Of a stretch of 64,000 nt of DNA, positions 39,458 to 47,408 are shown one piece after another. The notes beneath the pieces were generated by a model. That model saw only the letters and a list, made by a program, of their open reading frames with translations. It did no database searches and had not been told where the DNA came from. The translations under genes were made by a program, and so were the position numbers. The stretch comes from Deltaproteobacteria bacterium (GTDB lineage Bacteria > Myxococcota_A > Polyangia > Polyangiales > Ga0077539). The stretch spans positions 62,001-126,000 of the forward strand of contig JACRDB010000149.1 of assembly GCA_016218725.1 (NCBI GenBank), read 5' to 3'. Numbering within the stretch: position 1 is the first letter of the stretch; each line of letters begins with the position of its first letter.

Positions 39458-41431
39458 TCAGGCGGCCGGGGCGACGATGCGCCCGGCCAGGGCGCTGGCG
39501 GCGACCACATAGGGCGAGGCAAGATACACCTGGCCGGGCCCCGAGCGCCCCGGGAAGTTCCGGTTGATGGCGCTCACGGTGACCTCGTCCGGGCGGCCGG
39601 AGACCCCGGGGCCGGCCTTGATGCACGCTCCACAAGAGGGGTTGATGAGCTGCGCGCCCACGGCCTCGAAGACCGCGACGTAGCCCTTCTCCTCGGCGTA
39701 CCGCCGGATGTCCTGGGAGCCGAACTGGAGGTAGAGCTGCACGCCGGGGGCGACGCGCTGGCCTCGGGCGTGGGCCTGGGACAAGACCCGGGCGTACATG
39801 TCCATGTCGGCCTTCTTGCCGCCGGTGCAGCTCCCGCCGTAGGCGATGTCAATCTTTACGTCCCGGCCCAGGTCCCCGAGGGGGAGGCCGTTCCTGGGGT
39901 CCCCGGGCGTGGCCACCATGGGCACCAGGGCCGCGAGGTCCAGGTCGAACGCGTAGGCGTAGGTGGCGTCCGGGTCGGCGCGTACAACGCGCGCGCGCAC
40001 GGCCTCGGGGTCCAGGCCCCGGCGGCGGACCAGGTAGTCCACCACGACCTCGTCGGCCTCGAGAATGCCGGTGAAGCCACCCGCTTCGACGGACATGTTG
40101 GTGAGCGTGGCCCGCTCGTCCAGGGGGAGCCCGAAGGCCCCGGGGCCCGTGAACTCCAGCACCTTGCCGATGCCCCGGCCGTCTCTGAAGAAGGGCTGCG
40201 ACAGGAGGTGCAGCATCACGTCCTTGGCGCTCACCCAGGGCCCGAGGGCGCCGCGGAGGTGGACCTTGACGGTCTCCGGGACCTTGACCCGGACGTCCCG
40301 GGTGTACCACGCCGCGGCCATGTCCGTGCTGCCCACGCCGAAGGCGAAGCACCCGAGGGCCCCGGCCATGCAGGTGTGCGAGTCCGTGCCGGCCACCACC
40401 TGGCCCGGTAGGGCGATGTCCTCCAGCACGGCGTTGTGGCAGATGGCGTGGCTGCCGCGGCCCACCTGGTTCTCCACCTCGCCGTAGTGCTTGACGCCCT
40501 GGACCTTTGCGAAGTCCTCCTGGACCACCGCGAGGCGCCGGGCGACGTCCCGCAGGCCCATCTTCACGTGGGCCTCGGGCATGATGTCATCGAGGAAGGT
40601 CAGGTGATCCCGGAAGGTGTACACGCTCCCGGGCTCGGTGACCCTCGCGTCCTCGCCGAAGGCCCCGCGGAAGAGGGCGTCCGCCATGGGGGTGACGTAC
40701 TCGTGGGAGAAGCGCACGTCCGCCCGGACGAAGAGCGCGTCCCCGGGCGCCAGCGCGGGCACCCCGACGGTGTCCCTGGAGAGATCCGTGAGGCAATGCC
40801 GCGCGAGGATCTTCTCCGAGAGGGTCATCGGCCGGGGGAGGGTGGTGACCACCGGCGGCCGGGCCTCGCCGCGCATGCGGGCCTTGGAGTACTCGAAGAG
40901 CCCTCCGGCCCGGACGATGTCCGCGGAGATGGGGTCCAGGCCCCGGGTGAACTCCTCCAGGGGGATGGCCTCGCCGCGCTGGATCCGCGGCAGGAGGCCA
41001 AAATCCGTGCTGGTCAGGAGCCCGATGTTCTGCGCGTTCTGGCCGTAGATCTTCTCGATGGAGCGCGCCAGCACGAGGCCCACGCCGGCCTTGAGCTCGC
41101 TGTACGGAGCGGTCTCCCGGGAGGAGCCGCAGCCCTTGGAGCGGCCGGAGACCACCACGGAGAAGCCCCCGTTCTTCACGTCCCCCTTCTGGATCACCCC
41201 GCCGCGGAGGCCCACGAGGCAGTACTCCGCCAGGGTCTCGTCGTAGTAGTAACAGACCCAGCCCGGGGTGATCTCGTCGGTGGAGATGTTGTCCCGCAGG
41301 CCAGCGCCCTCTCCGTCGGGCGCCGGGTCCGGCGCATGCGCATGCCCCTGGAGCTGGCGGGTGATGCCCGCGGGGTCCTCGGTGAGGAAGAGAAGCCGCC
41401 CGGGGAACCGCACCGTGTCCGCACGCGCCAT
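39458..41431 (-). CDS. Aconitase/isopropylmalate dehydratase family hydro-lyase, swivel domain first
   Basis: A 657-aa protein. The N-terminal ~210 residues are the swivel (LeuD/domain 4) fold: LRDNISTDEITPGW, GFSVVVSGRSKGCGSSRE, and IYGQNAQNIGLL. The catalytic domains 1-3 follow: GTDSHTCMAGALGCFAFGVG, ILEADEVVVDYLVRR, YGGSCTGGKKADMD and NPSCGACIKAGPG, giving the three cysteines for a [4Fe-4S] cluster, then a final RNFPGRSGPGQVYLASP. The swivel-first order is that of AcnB, but the HEAT domain is absent. Substrate could be citrate, 3-isopropylmalate or a related acid. ATG 41431 diverges from an aldolase gene. Confidence 0.85.
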   Translation of the reverse strand: MARADTVRFPGRLLFLTEDPAGITRQLQGHAHAPDPAPDGEGAGLRDNISTDEITPGWVCYYYDETLAEYCLVGLRGGVIQKGDVKNGGFSVVVSGRSKGCGSSRETAPYSELKAGVGLVLARSIEKIYGQNAQNIGLLTSTDFGLLPRIQRGEAIPLEEFTRGLDPISADIVRAGGLFEYSKARMRGEARPPVVTTLPRPMTLSEKILARHCLTDLSRDTVGVPALAPGDALFVRADVRFSHEYVTPMADALFRGAFGEDARVTEPGSVYTFRDHLTFLDDIMPEAHVKMGLRDVARRLAVVQEDFAKVQGVKHYGEVENQVGRGSHAICHNAVLEDIALPGQVVAGTDSHTCMAGALGCFAFGVGSTDMAAAWYTRDVRVKVPETVKVHLRGALGPWVSAKDVMLHLLSQPFFRDGRGIGKVLEFTGPGAFGLPLDERATLTNMSVEAGGFTGILEADEVVVDYLVRRRGLDPEAVRARVVRADPDATYAYAFDLDLAALVPMVATPGDPRNGLPLGDLGRDVKIDIAYGGSCTGGKKADMDMYARVLSQAHARGQRVAPGVQLYLQFGSQDIRRYAEEKGYVAVFEAVGAQLINPSCGACIKAGPGVSGRPDEVTVSAINRNFPGRSGPGQVYLASPYVVAASALAGRIVAPAA

Positions 41432-41511
41432 GAGGTTGCCGAAGATCTAGTACACCCCCGCGCGGATACGCAATGGGCGCCCCGCGAAACCTGTGGTACG
41501 TACGCCCGGCG

Positions 41512-42258
41512 ATGGACGGGCTGCGCTCCGAGGGATGGCTGCGCCGGGCGCTCTGTGACGCGGGCCGCCACCTCTACGAGCGGGGCCTCCTGGGCCCTAC
41601 GGACGGGAATTTCTCCGCCCGGGTGGGGGGGCGCTACCTCTTGTGTACCCCCTCCGGTGCGCACAAGGGCCGGCTGGAGCCCGGGGACCTCCTCAAGCTC
41701 ACGCTGGACGGCCGGGTGGTGTCCAGCGCCCGGGGCCAGCGCCCCTCGAGCGAGCTCAAGATGCACCTGGCCATCTACCGCCTGCGGCCGGAGGTCGCCT
41801 GCGTGGTGCACGCGCACCCGCCGTGCGCCGTGGGGCTCACCGTGGCCGGGGTGTCCCTGGAGCGCCCGGTGGTCCCGGAGGTGCTCTTCGCCCTGGGGGC
41901 CGTGCCCAACGTGGCCTACACCTCTCCCACCACGGACGAGGTGCCCGAGGCCATCGCCCCGGTGCTGGCCCGCTGCGACGCGTTCATGCTCGCGCGCCAC
42001 GGGAGCGTGGTGCTCTGCCAGACCCCCGACGAGGGCGTCCAGAAGACCGAGGTGCTGGAGCACACGGCCAAGATCACCCTCGCGGCGCGCATCGCCGGCG
42101 GGGCCACCCCCCTGCCCGAGGCCGAGGTCACCAGGCTCCTTCGCCTCGCGGAGTCCCACCGCCCCGCCCCCGCGCCCACGCCCGTCGGTGCCCAGGGCGG
42201 GGACGCCGCCCTGGTGGACGCCATCACCCGCGCGGTCCTCCAGCGATTGAAGGGCTGA
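41512..42258 (+). CDS. Class II aldolase/adducin family protein
   Basis: A 248-aa protein. Motifs GLLGPTDGNFSARVG, CTPSGAHKG, QRPSSELKMHLAIY, and the zinc-binding VVHAHPPCAVG with a later His (ARHGSVVL) match L-fuculose-phosphate/ribulose-phosphate aldolases. By family it cleaves a sugar phosphate to dihydroxyacetone phosphate and an aldehyde, or epimerises ribulose phosphate. ATG 41512 fits the homology; an in-frame ATG at 41473 adds 13 residues. It diverges from the aconitase gene and nothing else suggests the pathway. Confidence 0.87.
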   Translation: MDGLRSEGWLRRALCDAGRHLYERGLLGPTDGNFSARVGGRYLLCTPSGAHKGRLEPGDLLKLTLDGRVVSSARGQRPSSELKMHLAIYRLRPEVACVVHAHPPCAVGLTVAGVSLERPVVPEVLFALGAVPNVAYTSPTTDEVPEAIAPVLARCDAFMLARHGSVVLCQTPDEGVQKTEVLEHTAKITLAARIAGGATPLPEAEVTRLLRLAESHRPAPAPTPVGAQGGDAALVDAITRAVLQRLKG

Positions 42259-42348
42259 GCGTACTTTTTCCCACACACCCCTACACTGTAGGCCACTGTG
42301 GTCCGTCGGGGTTTGCGGGCACCGGGAGCTTTGGGGTACTCCGTCGCG

Positions 42349-42936
42349 GTGCCCTCGACGAGACTGATCTTCTTCGCGCTGCTCCCGTGGGTGGTGCTGG
42401 CGGTGCTGGTGGCCTGGGAGCGCCGCACGCGGCGGGACCGGAATGAGCAATGGCGCAAGGCCTGGGAGGCGCTCGGGGCGCAGCACGGGCTGACGCTCCA
42501 GGTGGCGCCGGACGGCACCCCGGAGCTGCACGGCACGGACGGGGCCGTGGCCTGGGTGCTCCGGGTGCTGGGAGCGGACTTCGGCGGCGAGGCCATGGTG
42601 GGCTTCGAGGTGCAGGCGCTCACGGCCGTGGGGGACGGGAGGCTCTTCGCGTGGTCGCCGGGGATGCGCCCGTCGGGGCTGCCGGAGCTGGCCCAGAGGC
42701 TCACCACGGAGGACGGCGAGTTCGACGGCGTCTTCGAGGTGTGGGCGGACACCGCGGGGCTGGTGAGGCGCCTGGGGCCTCCGGCGCGCCGCGCGCTCCT
42801 GTCCCTGGGGCAGACGGCGCTGGTGCTTGAGGGCTCCCGGGCGAGGCTGTCCCTGGGCGTAGACCCGCTGGGCGTCGACGACCACGCGCTGTCCTCCGGC
42901 CGCGAGGCCCTCAAGGCCCTGGCCTCCGAGGGCTGA
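42349..42936 (+). CDS. Single-pass membrane protein, unknown
   Basis: A 195-aa protein with one N-terminal membrane helix (RLIFFALLPWVVLAVLVAW) followed by a cytoplasmic domain with basic flank (RRTRRDRNEQW). The soluble domain (GLTLQVAPDGTPELHG, AVAWVLRVLGADFGGEAMVGFEVQALTAV) is an alpha/beta fold I do not recognise. GTG 42349 is preferred because codons between GTG 42298 and 42349 lack GC bias at position three. A CCTACA-N-TGTAGG palindrome lies at 42280-42292 upstream. Confidence 0.6.
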   Translation: MPSTRLIFFALLPWVVLAVLVAWERRTRRDRNEQWRKAWEALGAQHGLTLQVAPDGTPELHGTDGAVAWVLRVLGADFGGEAMVGFEVQALTAVGDGRLFAWSPGMRPSGLPELAQRLTTEDGEFDGVFEVWADTAGLVRRLGPPARRALLSLGQTALVLEGSRARLSLGVDPLGVDDHALSSGREALKALASEG

Positions 42937-43003
42937 GGTCGCGGCCACCTCTGCGCGGGCTTTTGTCAGTGGCTGACGTCACGACAGGGGCCCACCGGCG
43001 GCC

Positions 43004-43018
43004 TTTACGCTTCTTCAC
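43004..43018 (+). promoter_or_regulatory. Candidate CpxR-type box
   Basis: TTTAC-GCTTC-TTCAC is one base from the TTTAC-N5-TTTAC tandem bound by CpxR-like regulators, read on this strand. It lies 94 bp upstream of the CpxP/Spy-like gene in the same locus as a CpxR-like regulator. The region also holds TGACGTCA (42974-42981) and GTCAG-TGG-CTGAC (42965-42977). Confidence 0.4.
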
Positions 43019-43030
43019 ACACTCCGCGGA

Positions 43031-43048
43031 ACGGGCTTCACAGCCCGT
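43031..43048. other. Hairpin upstream of the CpxP-like gene
   Basis: ACGGGCT, loop TCAC, AGCCCGT: a perfect 7-bp stem in the presumed 5' leader. Confidence 0.35.
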
Positions 43049-43112
43049 CCCCATCCTCCTGGGAGACAGGGAGGGCGCAAGAAGACACCAGCGCCCTCCG
43101 GAGGATGACGCA

Positions 43113-43682
43113 ATGCTCGGTTTCCTGATTGGTACGGCTTGTCTGGTGGGCCTCTGCAAGGTCCTGCGCCACGGGCGCTCTTGCCACGGCCCGTGGGGCC
43201 ACCACGGCGGGTGTGGGCTCCACGGCGGGTGCGGTCCCCGCGGGGGCTTCGGCGGCTGGCGCGGTGAGCACCAGGGCCCCTTCGGCGGGGGCGGCGCGGG
43301 CGGCGGCCCCGAGCGCTGGATGCTCCGAGGGCTCTTCCAGCGCCTGGAGACCACCCCCGGGCAGGAGAAGGTGATCCTCGCGGCGGCCGAGGAGCTCCGG
43401 GCCCGCGCGGGCACGATGCGGGACTCCCTCTGGGGCGCCCGCGGTGACGTGGCCCGGAGCTTCCGGGCCCCGAGCTTCGACGAGACCGCGGTGGGCACGG
43501 CGTTCGCGCGCGCCGACGAGTCCCACGAGGCGCTGCGCCGCGCCGCCCTGGACGCCATCGCCAAGGTGTACGAGGCCCTCGACGAGCGCCAGCGGCGGGA
43601 GCTCGCGGACCTGATCGACCGCGGCTTCGACGGCTGGAGGGCGCAGGGCTACGGCCACGGCCCCGGGCCGTACCGCTTCTAG
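43113..43682 (+). CDS. Spy/CpxP-like periplasmic heavy-metal-sensor-type protein
   Basis: A 189-aa protein with an N-terminal hydrophobic anchor (FLIGTACLVGL) and a remarkable Cys/His/Gly segment (CHGPWGHHGGCGLHGGCG), then a helical domain: MLRGLFQRLETTPGQEKVILAAAEELRAR..., AIAKVYEALDERQRRELADLIDRG. The TPGQ...LDxRQRxxLADLI pattern matches the LTxxQ repeats of Spy/CpxP/CnrX-type proteins, which dampen an envelope-stress sensor and bind metal or misfolded protein. GGAGGA fixes ATG 43113. It heads the locus with the two-component pair, as cpxP does in enterobacteria, except that here it is on the same strand. Confidence 0.78.
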   Translation: MLGFLIGTACLVGLCKVLRHGRSCHGPWGHHGGCGLHGGCGPRGGFGGWRGEHQGPFGGGGAGGGPERWMLRGLFQRLETTPGQEKVILAAAEELRARAGTMRDSLWGARGDVARSFRAPSFDETAVGTAFARADESHEALRRAALDAIAKVYEALDERQRRELADLIDRGFDGWRAQGYGHGPGPYRF

Positions 43683-43721
43683 GCACGCGCGCAAACGACG
43701 ACACCACAAGGAGATATGCAC

Positions 43722-43937
43722 ATGCGACGACGAATCTTGATCGTGCTCCTGTCCCTGGGCGTGGTGGGGGGCTTCGGCTCCGGCATCGCCCACCTGGCCC
43801 ATTGCCGCGGGCACCACCGCGCGCGCCGCGAGGCCTTCGAGCGCCACGTGGCCCAGGTGTGCACCCAGGCCGCGCTGGACGCCACCCGGCGCGGAGCGCC
43901 CCCCCCGCGCGACGAGCCCCCCGCGCGGACCCCGTAA
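43722..43937 (+). CDS. Small membrane-anchored protein in Cpx-like locus
   Basis: A 71-aa protein: a basic N-terminus (MRRRILIVLLSLGVVGGFG), one hydrophobic helix, a His/Arg-rich stretch (AHLAHCRGHHRARREAFERH) and a Pro-rich tail. AAGGAG lies 8 nt before ATG 43722 and only 2 nt before ATG 43716, so 43722 is chosen. The His/Cys content echoes the upstream metal-binding gene, suggesting a metal-linked role. It lies between that gene and the response regulator. Confidence 0.65.
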   Translation: MRRRILIVLLSLGVVGGFGSGIAHLAHCRGHHRARREAFERHVAQVCTQAALDATRRGAPPPRDEPPARTP

Positions 43938-43980
43938 CGCCCCGACGCCCCGACGGTGCGCTATGCTGCCCGTGGAAGCC

Positions 43981-44667
43981 GTGACCCTGCGCCTCCTGCA
44001 CATCGACGACGACGCGCGCTTCGCGGCCCTGGTGGCGGACTACCTCACCCCCAACGGCTTCCAGGTCACCCACTGCCCCGACGGGGGCCGGGGCCTCGCC
44101 GCCCTGGAGCAGCACCCCTACGACGCCGTGCTCCTCGACGTGATGATGCCCGGCCTCGACGGCCTGGAGGTCTGCCGCAGGATCCGCGCGCGGTACAGCG
44201 TCCCCGTGCTCATGCTCACCGCCCGCGGCGACGAGACCGACCGGGTGGTGGGCCTGGAGCTCGGCGCCGATGACTACCTCCCGAAGCCCTGCTCGCCCCG
44301 GGAGCTCCTCGCGCGCCTGCGGGCCGTGCTGCGCCGCGCCCAGCCCGACGCCGTGGCCGGCGCCCTCGCCGTCGGGGACCTCACGCTGGACATCACCGGC
44401 CGGGAGGTGCGCCGCGCGGGCGCCCGGGTGGAGCTCACCGGGATCGAGTTCGATCTCCTGGTGGCCCTCGCCCGCCGCGCCGGGCGGGTGATCTCCCGGG
44501 ATAGCCTCCTGGCCCTCGCCGGTCGGGACGACGTCACCGTGGGCGAGCGCACCGTGGACGTGCATGTCTCGCACCTGCGCGCCAAGCTCGGCGATGACCC
44601 GAAGAGCCCCCGGCGCATCAAGACCGTCCGGGGCGTGGGCTATGTGCTCGTCCGTGACGACGATTGA
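43981..44667 (+). CDS. OmpR/CpxR-family response regulator
   Basis: A 228-aa protein. The receiver has acidic pocket IDDD, phospho-acceptor D53 in VLLDVMMPG, T80 and K102 (YLPKP). The winged-helix effector ends with RTVDVHVSHLRAKLG and IKTVRGVGYVLV, typical of OmpR/PhoB regulators. The start is uncertain: ATG 43963, GTG 43972 and GTG 43981 are all in frame; 43981 is closest to homology, and TATGCT at 43962-43967 may be a -10 element overlapping the ATG. The histidine kinase gene follows 9 bp after the stop. Confidence 0.93.
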   Translation: MTLRLLHIDDDARFAALVADYLTPNGFQVTHCPDGGRGLAALEQHPYDAVLLDVMMPGLDGLEVCRRIRARYSVPVLMLTARGDETDRVVGLELGADDYLPKPCSPRELLARLRAVLRRAQPDAVAGALAVGDLTLDITGREVRRAGARVELTGIEFDLLVALARRAGRVISRDSLLALAGRDDVTVGERTVDVHVSHLRAKLGDDPKSPRRIKTVRGVGYVLVRDDD

Positions 44668-44676
44668 GGCCCCACC

Positions 44677-45957
44677 GTGAGACCCGCCCACGACCTGGCG
44701 TGCTTCCTCCGAGCCCACATGCACCGCAGGCTCTTCGCGGCCTTCGCCGTGGGCATCGTGGTCACCGTGGGGGTGGGCGCGGGGGTGATGCATGCCCTCG
44801 GGGACCCCACCGGCGCGTGGAAGCGGGACGTGCTGCGCGTCCAGCGCTTCACCGCGGGGCGCTTCGCCCGCTTCTGGGATGACCCCGCGGAGCGCGACGC
44901 CCTCGCCGGCGCCGTCGCCCGGGACCTGGACCTGGACGTGCGCCTCGCGACCCCGCAGGGCGCCACGCTCTTCGCCCAGGGCCGCAGCCTGGAGGCATGC
45001 GCCAGGCCCTTCACGGTCCCCGTCGCCCGCGCGGGCGTCCCCGTCGGGCGCGTGGAGCTCTGCATGGACCGGCACCGCGGGCGCCCCAGCGGGCGGCGCG
45101 TGCTCACGGCCCTCCTGGCCGCGTGCGGCGTGCTCTGGCTCCTCGCGGGCCGCGCCGCCAGGCGCTTCGCCAGGCCCCTGGCGGAGCTCGCCCGGGTGGT
45201 GCAGGACATCGGCCGGGGGAAGCTCTCGGCGCGCATCAAGCTCCCCCGCCGCGCCGACGGCGAGATCGCCGTCCTGGCCGGGGCCGTGAACGACATGGCC
45301 ACCCGGATCGAGAAGCAACTGGAGGACCAGCGCCAGCTCCTGGCCGCGGTGAGCCACGAGCTGCGCTCGCCCCTGGCCCGCGCGCGCTTCCTCCTGGAGC
45401 TCGGCCGCGAGCACCCGGAGAGCCCCCGCTGGGACGAGCTCGAAGGCGAGCTCTCGGGCATCGACGCCCTGGTGGGGGACCTCCTGGCCAACGCCCGGAT
45501 GGACTTCTCGGCCCTCTCGCTGGTCACCCTGGAGGCCGACGCCATCGCCCGCCGGGCCCTGGAGCGCGCGGCCCTCCCGGTGACCGCCCTGGACCTGGAG
45601 GTGCCCGGCCAGACCCTGGAGGGCGACGCCACGCTCCTCACCACGGCCCTGGTGAACCTCTTGCAGAACGCCGAAAAGTACGGCCAGGGCGTCGTTTCCC
45701 TCCGGGTGACCACCCGCGAGGCAATGGTGGCCTTCGAGGTGGACGACCGCGGCGAGGGCTTCGCCCCGGGGGAGGAGACCCGGGTCTTCGAGCCCTTCTA
45801 CCGCGGCCCCGGCGCCCGGGGGCAGAGCGGCACGGGCCTGGGCCTCGCCCTGGTGCGTCGCATCGCCGAGGCCCACGGGGGCGCCGCCTGGGCCGAGAAC
45901 CTCCCGGGCGGAGGGGCCCGGGTCGGGCTCCGGTTGAGCGCGCTGTCCCACGCTTGA
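44677..45957 (+). CDS. CpxA-like sensor histidine kinase
   Basis: A 426-aa protein starting GTG 44677. First membrane helix about 20-38 (FAAFAVGIVVTVGVGAGVM), a periplasmic loop of about 100 residues, second helix about 143-160 (VLTALLAACGVLWLLAG), HAMP (RRFARPLAELARVVQDIGRG), DHp with H227 in AVSHELRSPLARARFLLELG, and the ATPase N, G1 and G2 boxes (LVNLLQNAEKYG, VDDRGEGF, GTGLGLALV). By family it phosphorylates the adjacent regulator and is modulated by the CpxP-like protein. Envelope or metal stress is the likely signal. Confidence 0.93.
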   Translation: MRPAHDLACFLRAHMHRRLFAAFAVGIVVTVGVGAGVMHALGDPTGAWKRDVLRVQRFTAGRFARFWDDPAERDALAGAVARDLDLDVRLATPQGATLFAQGRSLEACARPFTVPVARAGVPVGRVELCMDRHRGRPSGRRVLTALLAACGVLWLLAGRAARRFARPLAELARVVQDIGRGKLSARIKLPRRADGEIAVLAGAVNDMATRIEKQLEDQRQLLAAVSHELRSPLARARFLLELGREHPESPRWDELEGELSGIDALVGDLLANARMDFSALSLVTLEADAIARRALERAALPVTALDLEVPGQTLEGDATLLTTALVNLLQNAEKYGQGVVSLRVTTREAMVAFEVDDRGEGFAPGEETRVFEPFYRGPGARGQSGTGLGLALVRRIAEAHGGAAWAENLPGGGARVGLRLSALSHA

Positions 45958-45993
45958 CCCCCGGCCCCCAGGGTCTTAGGCAACGCCAGGGTC

Positions 45994-46470
45994 ATGACGC
46001 ACCGGATCCTGCCGAGCTGTACGGGCTGCCTTGCGTGCGTGCGCTCCTGCCCCACCGGGGCCATCCAGGGGGACCGCGCCGAGCCCGCCGTGATCGACCC
46101 GGCCCGCTGCATCGATTGCGGCGCCTGCGGCATAGTCTGCATGGACGAGGCCGTCACGGACCACTCCGGGTGCCTCTGCGTGGCGGGCCGCGCGCCCGAG
46201 CAGCCCAGGGCCTGGGTGGACCTCGGGAAATGCGTCGGCTGTGGCGGCTGCGCCAGCGCGTGCCTCTTCGACGCCCTGGTGCCCACGGTGGTGCCCCTCC
46301 CCACGGGGCCCCGGAGGGTGCCGGTGGTCGCCCGGGGCTGCGTCGCCTGCGGGCTGTGCGAGCTGGCCTGCAGCCTGGCGGCGGTGAAGGTCCTGCGCCC
46401 CGGGGACCCCGCCCTGGTGAGCCTCCGGGCGCGCAACCACGCGCTCCTGCGCCCGACCGGTACAGTATAA
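45994..46470 (+). CDS. Polyferredoxin with four [4Fe-4S] motifs
   Basis: A 158-aa cytoplasmic protein with four CxxCxxC...C units: CTGCLACVRSCP, CIDCGACGIVCM, CVGCGGCASACL and CVACGLCELACS. All have full cysteine sets, so four clusters are possible, more than in common 2[4Fe-4S] ferredoxins. It resembles RnfB- or DmsB-like electron-transfer modules without their extra domains. No adjacent oxidoreductase shows its partner. The Pro after the first set (SCPTGAI) is classic. ATG 45994 has a TAGGCA hexamer 11 nt upstream. Confidence 0.9.
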   Translation: MTHRILPSCTGCLACVRSCPTGAIQGDRAEPAVIDPARCIDCGACGIVCMDEAVTDHSGCLCVAGRAPEQPRAWVDLGKCVGCGGCASACLFDALVPTVVPLPTGPRRVPVVARGCVACGLCELACSLAAVKVLRPGDPALVSLRARNHALLRPTGTV

Positions 46471-46471
46471 C
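46466..46471 (+). promoter_or_regulatory. -10-like hexamer TATAAC before GTG 46478
   Basis: The most TATAAT-like hexamer of the set; it spans the ferredoxin stop codon and ends 6 nt before GTG 46478. Confidence 0.5.
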
Positions 46472-46477
46472 CACCCG

Positions 46478-46801
46478 GTGATGGCCAGCACGGAGCCCCT
46501 CGACCCTTCCCCGCCAGGTCAAGACAACCCCGCGGATTCCAAAGAGAACCCAGCGGCTTCCGAGGCGCCCCCCGCGGTCCCTCCGGAGGTGCTGGCCATG
46601 GAGGACGCGCTGGCCCGCGGGGACCACCAGGCGGCGCGCAGGATGGCCCTGGTGCTCTCCCGCTCCGAGGACCCTCGCCTTCGGGACCCGGGTCTCGCGC
46701 TCGCGCGGAGGCTGGAGCGGGACCCCGTGGTGCTCGGAGTGCTCCTGTCCACGGGCTTCATCCTGGCGGCGGTGGCGCTGCACTACCTGGGGCACCGGTG
46801 A
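46478..46801 (+). CDS. Small tail-anchored membrane protein
   Basis: A 107-aa protein (GTG 46478 or ATG 46481). The N-terminus is Pro/Asn/Ser-rich, the middle is helical (VLAMEDALARGDHQAARRMALVLSRSED) like a single TPR-type helix pair, and the C-terminus is a membrane helix (VLGVLLSTGFILAAVALHYLGHR). Function unknown. The stop overlaps the GTG of the next lipoprotein gene. Confidence 0.68.
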   Translation: MMASTEPLDPSPPGQDNPADSKENPAASEAPPAVPPEVLAMEDALARGDHQAARRMALVLSRSEDPRLRDPGLALARRLERDPVVLGVLLSTGFILAAVALHYLGHR

Positions 46802-47406
46802 ACACCCTGGCGGCGTGGCGCATCGGGGGGTGCATGGCGGTCTCTGCGCGCGTGGCGCTCTGTACGGTGCTCCTGGCGGGCTGCTCCGGGGCCCAGAGGC
46901 CCCCCACCCGGCGCAGCCTCACGGTGGCCGACTGGTTCCCGCTGCGGGCCGGGGCGGCCTGGAGCTACGACACCCAGACGGGCATCGGCGGGGACACGGT
47001 GCTGGCCTCGCTCCGGGTGGAGCGGGCGGAGCCGCCGCGGTACACCATCCGTAGCGGGGCCCGCACGGAGACCTACGAGGTGCGCGCGGACGGCGTGCTC
47101 CGGGAGGGCGAGTACATCCTCCGGGCGCCATTACGCCCCGGGGCCACCTGGGAGGGCCGGGCGGGGGGGCGCTTCGAGGTCCGGGGGACCGGGCAGCGCA
47201 GGACCGTCGGGGGGCAGGCGTACAGCAACGTGGTGGAGGTGGTGCGCACGGGCTCCCGCGTGGGGATCACCACCACCACGTGGTACGCCCCCGACGTGGG
47301 GGCCATCGAGGTGCTGGCCTCCACGGAGAGCTCGCGCGGGGCGGAGATCTCCGTACGGAGCACCCTGCGGGGCTACACCCTGGGGGCGCCGGAGCCCACG
47401 GAGTAG
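46798..47406 (+). CDS. Lipoprotein, beta-rich, unknown
   Basis: A 202-aa protein, GTG 46798, coupled to the small membrane protein. A later ATG (46834) also precedes the lipobox VLLAGC. The mature domain is made of strands (DWFPLRAGAAWSYDTQTG, YTIRSGARTETYEVRADGVL, WEGRAGGRFEVRGTG, TTTTWYAPDVGAIEVLA), a layout common to myxobacterial lipoproteins that measure a steady 'raw value' fold. No catalytic residues evident. It converges with the kinase-like gene after 2 bp. Confidence 0.68.
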   Translation: MNTLAAWRIGGCMAVSARVALCTVLLAGCSGAQRPPTRRSLTVADWFPLRAGAAWSYDTQTGIGGDTVLASLRVERAEPPRYTIRSGARTETYEVRADGVLREGEYILRAPLRPGATWEGRAGGRFEVRGTGQRRTVGGQAYSNVVEVVRTGSRVGITTTTWYAPDVGAIEVLASTESSRGAEISVRSTLRGYTLGAPEPTE

Positions 47407-47408
47407 CT

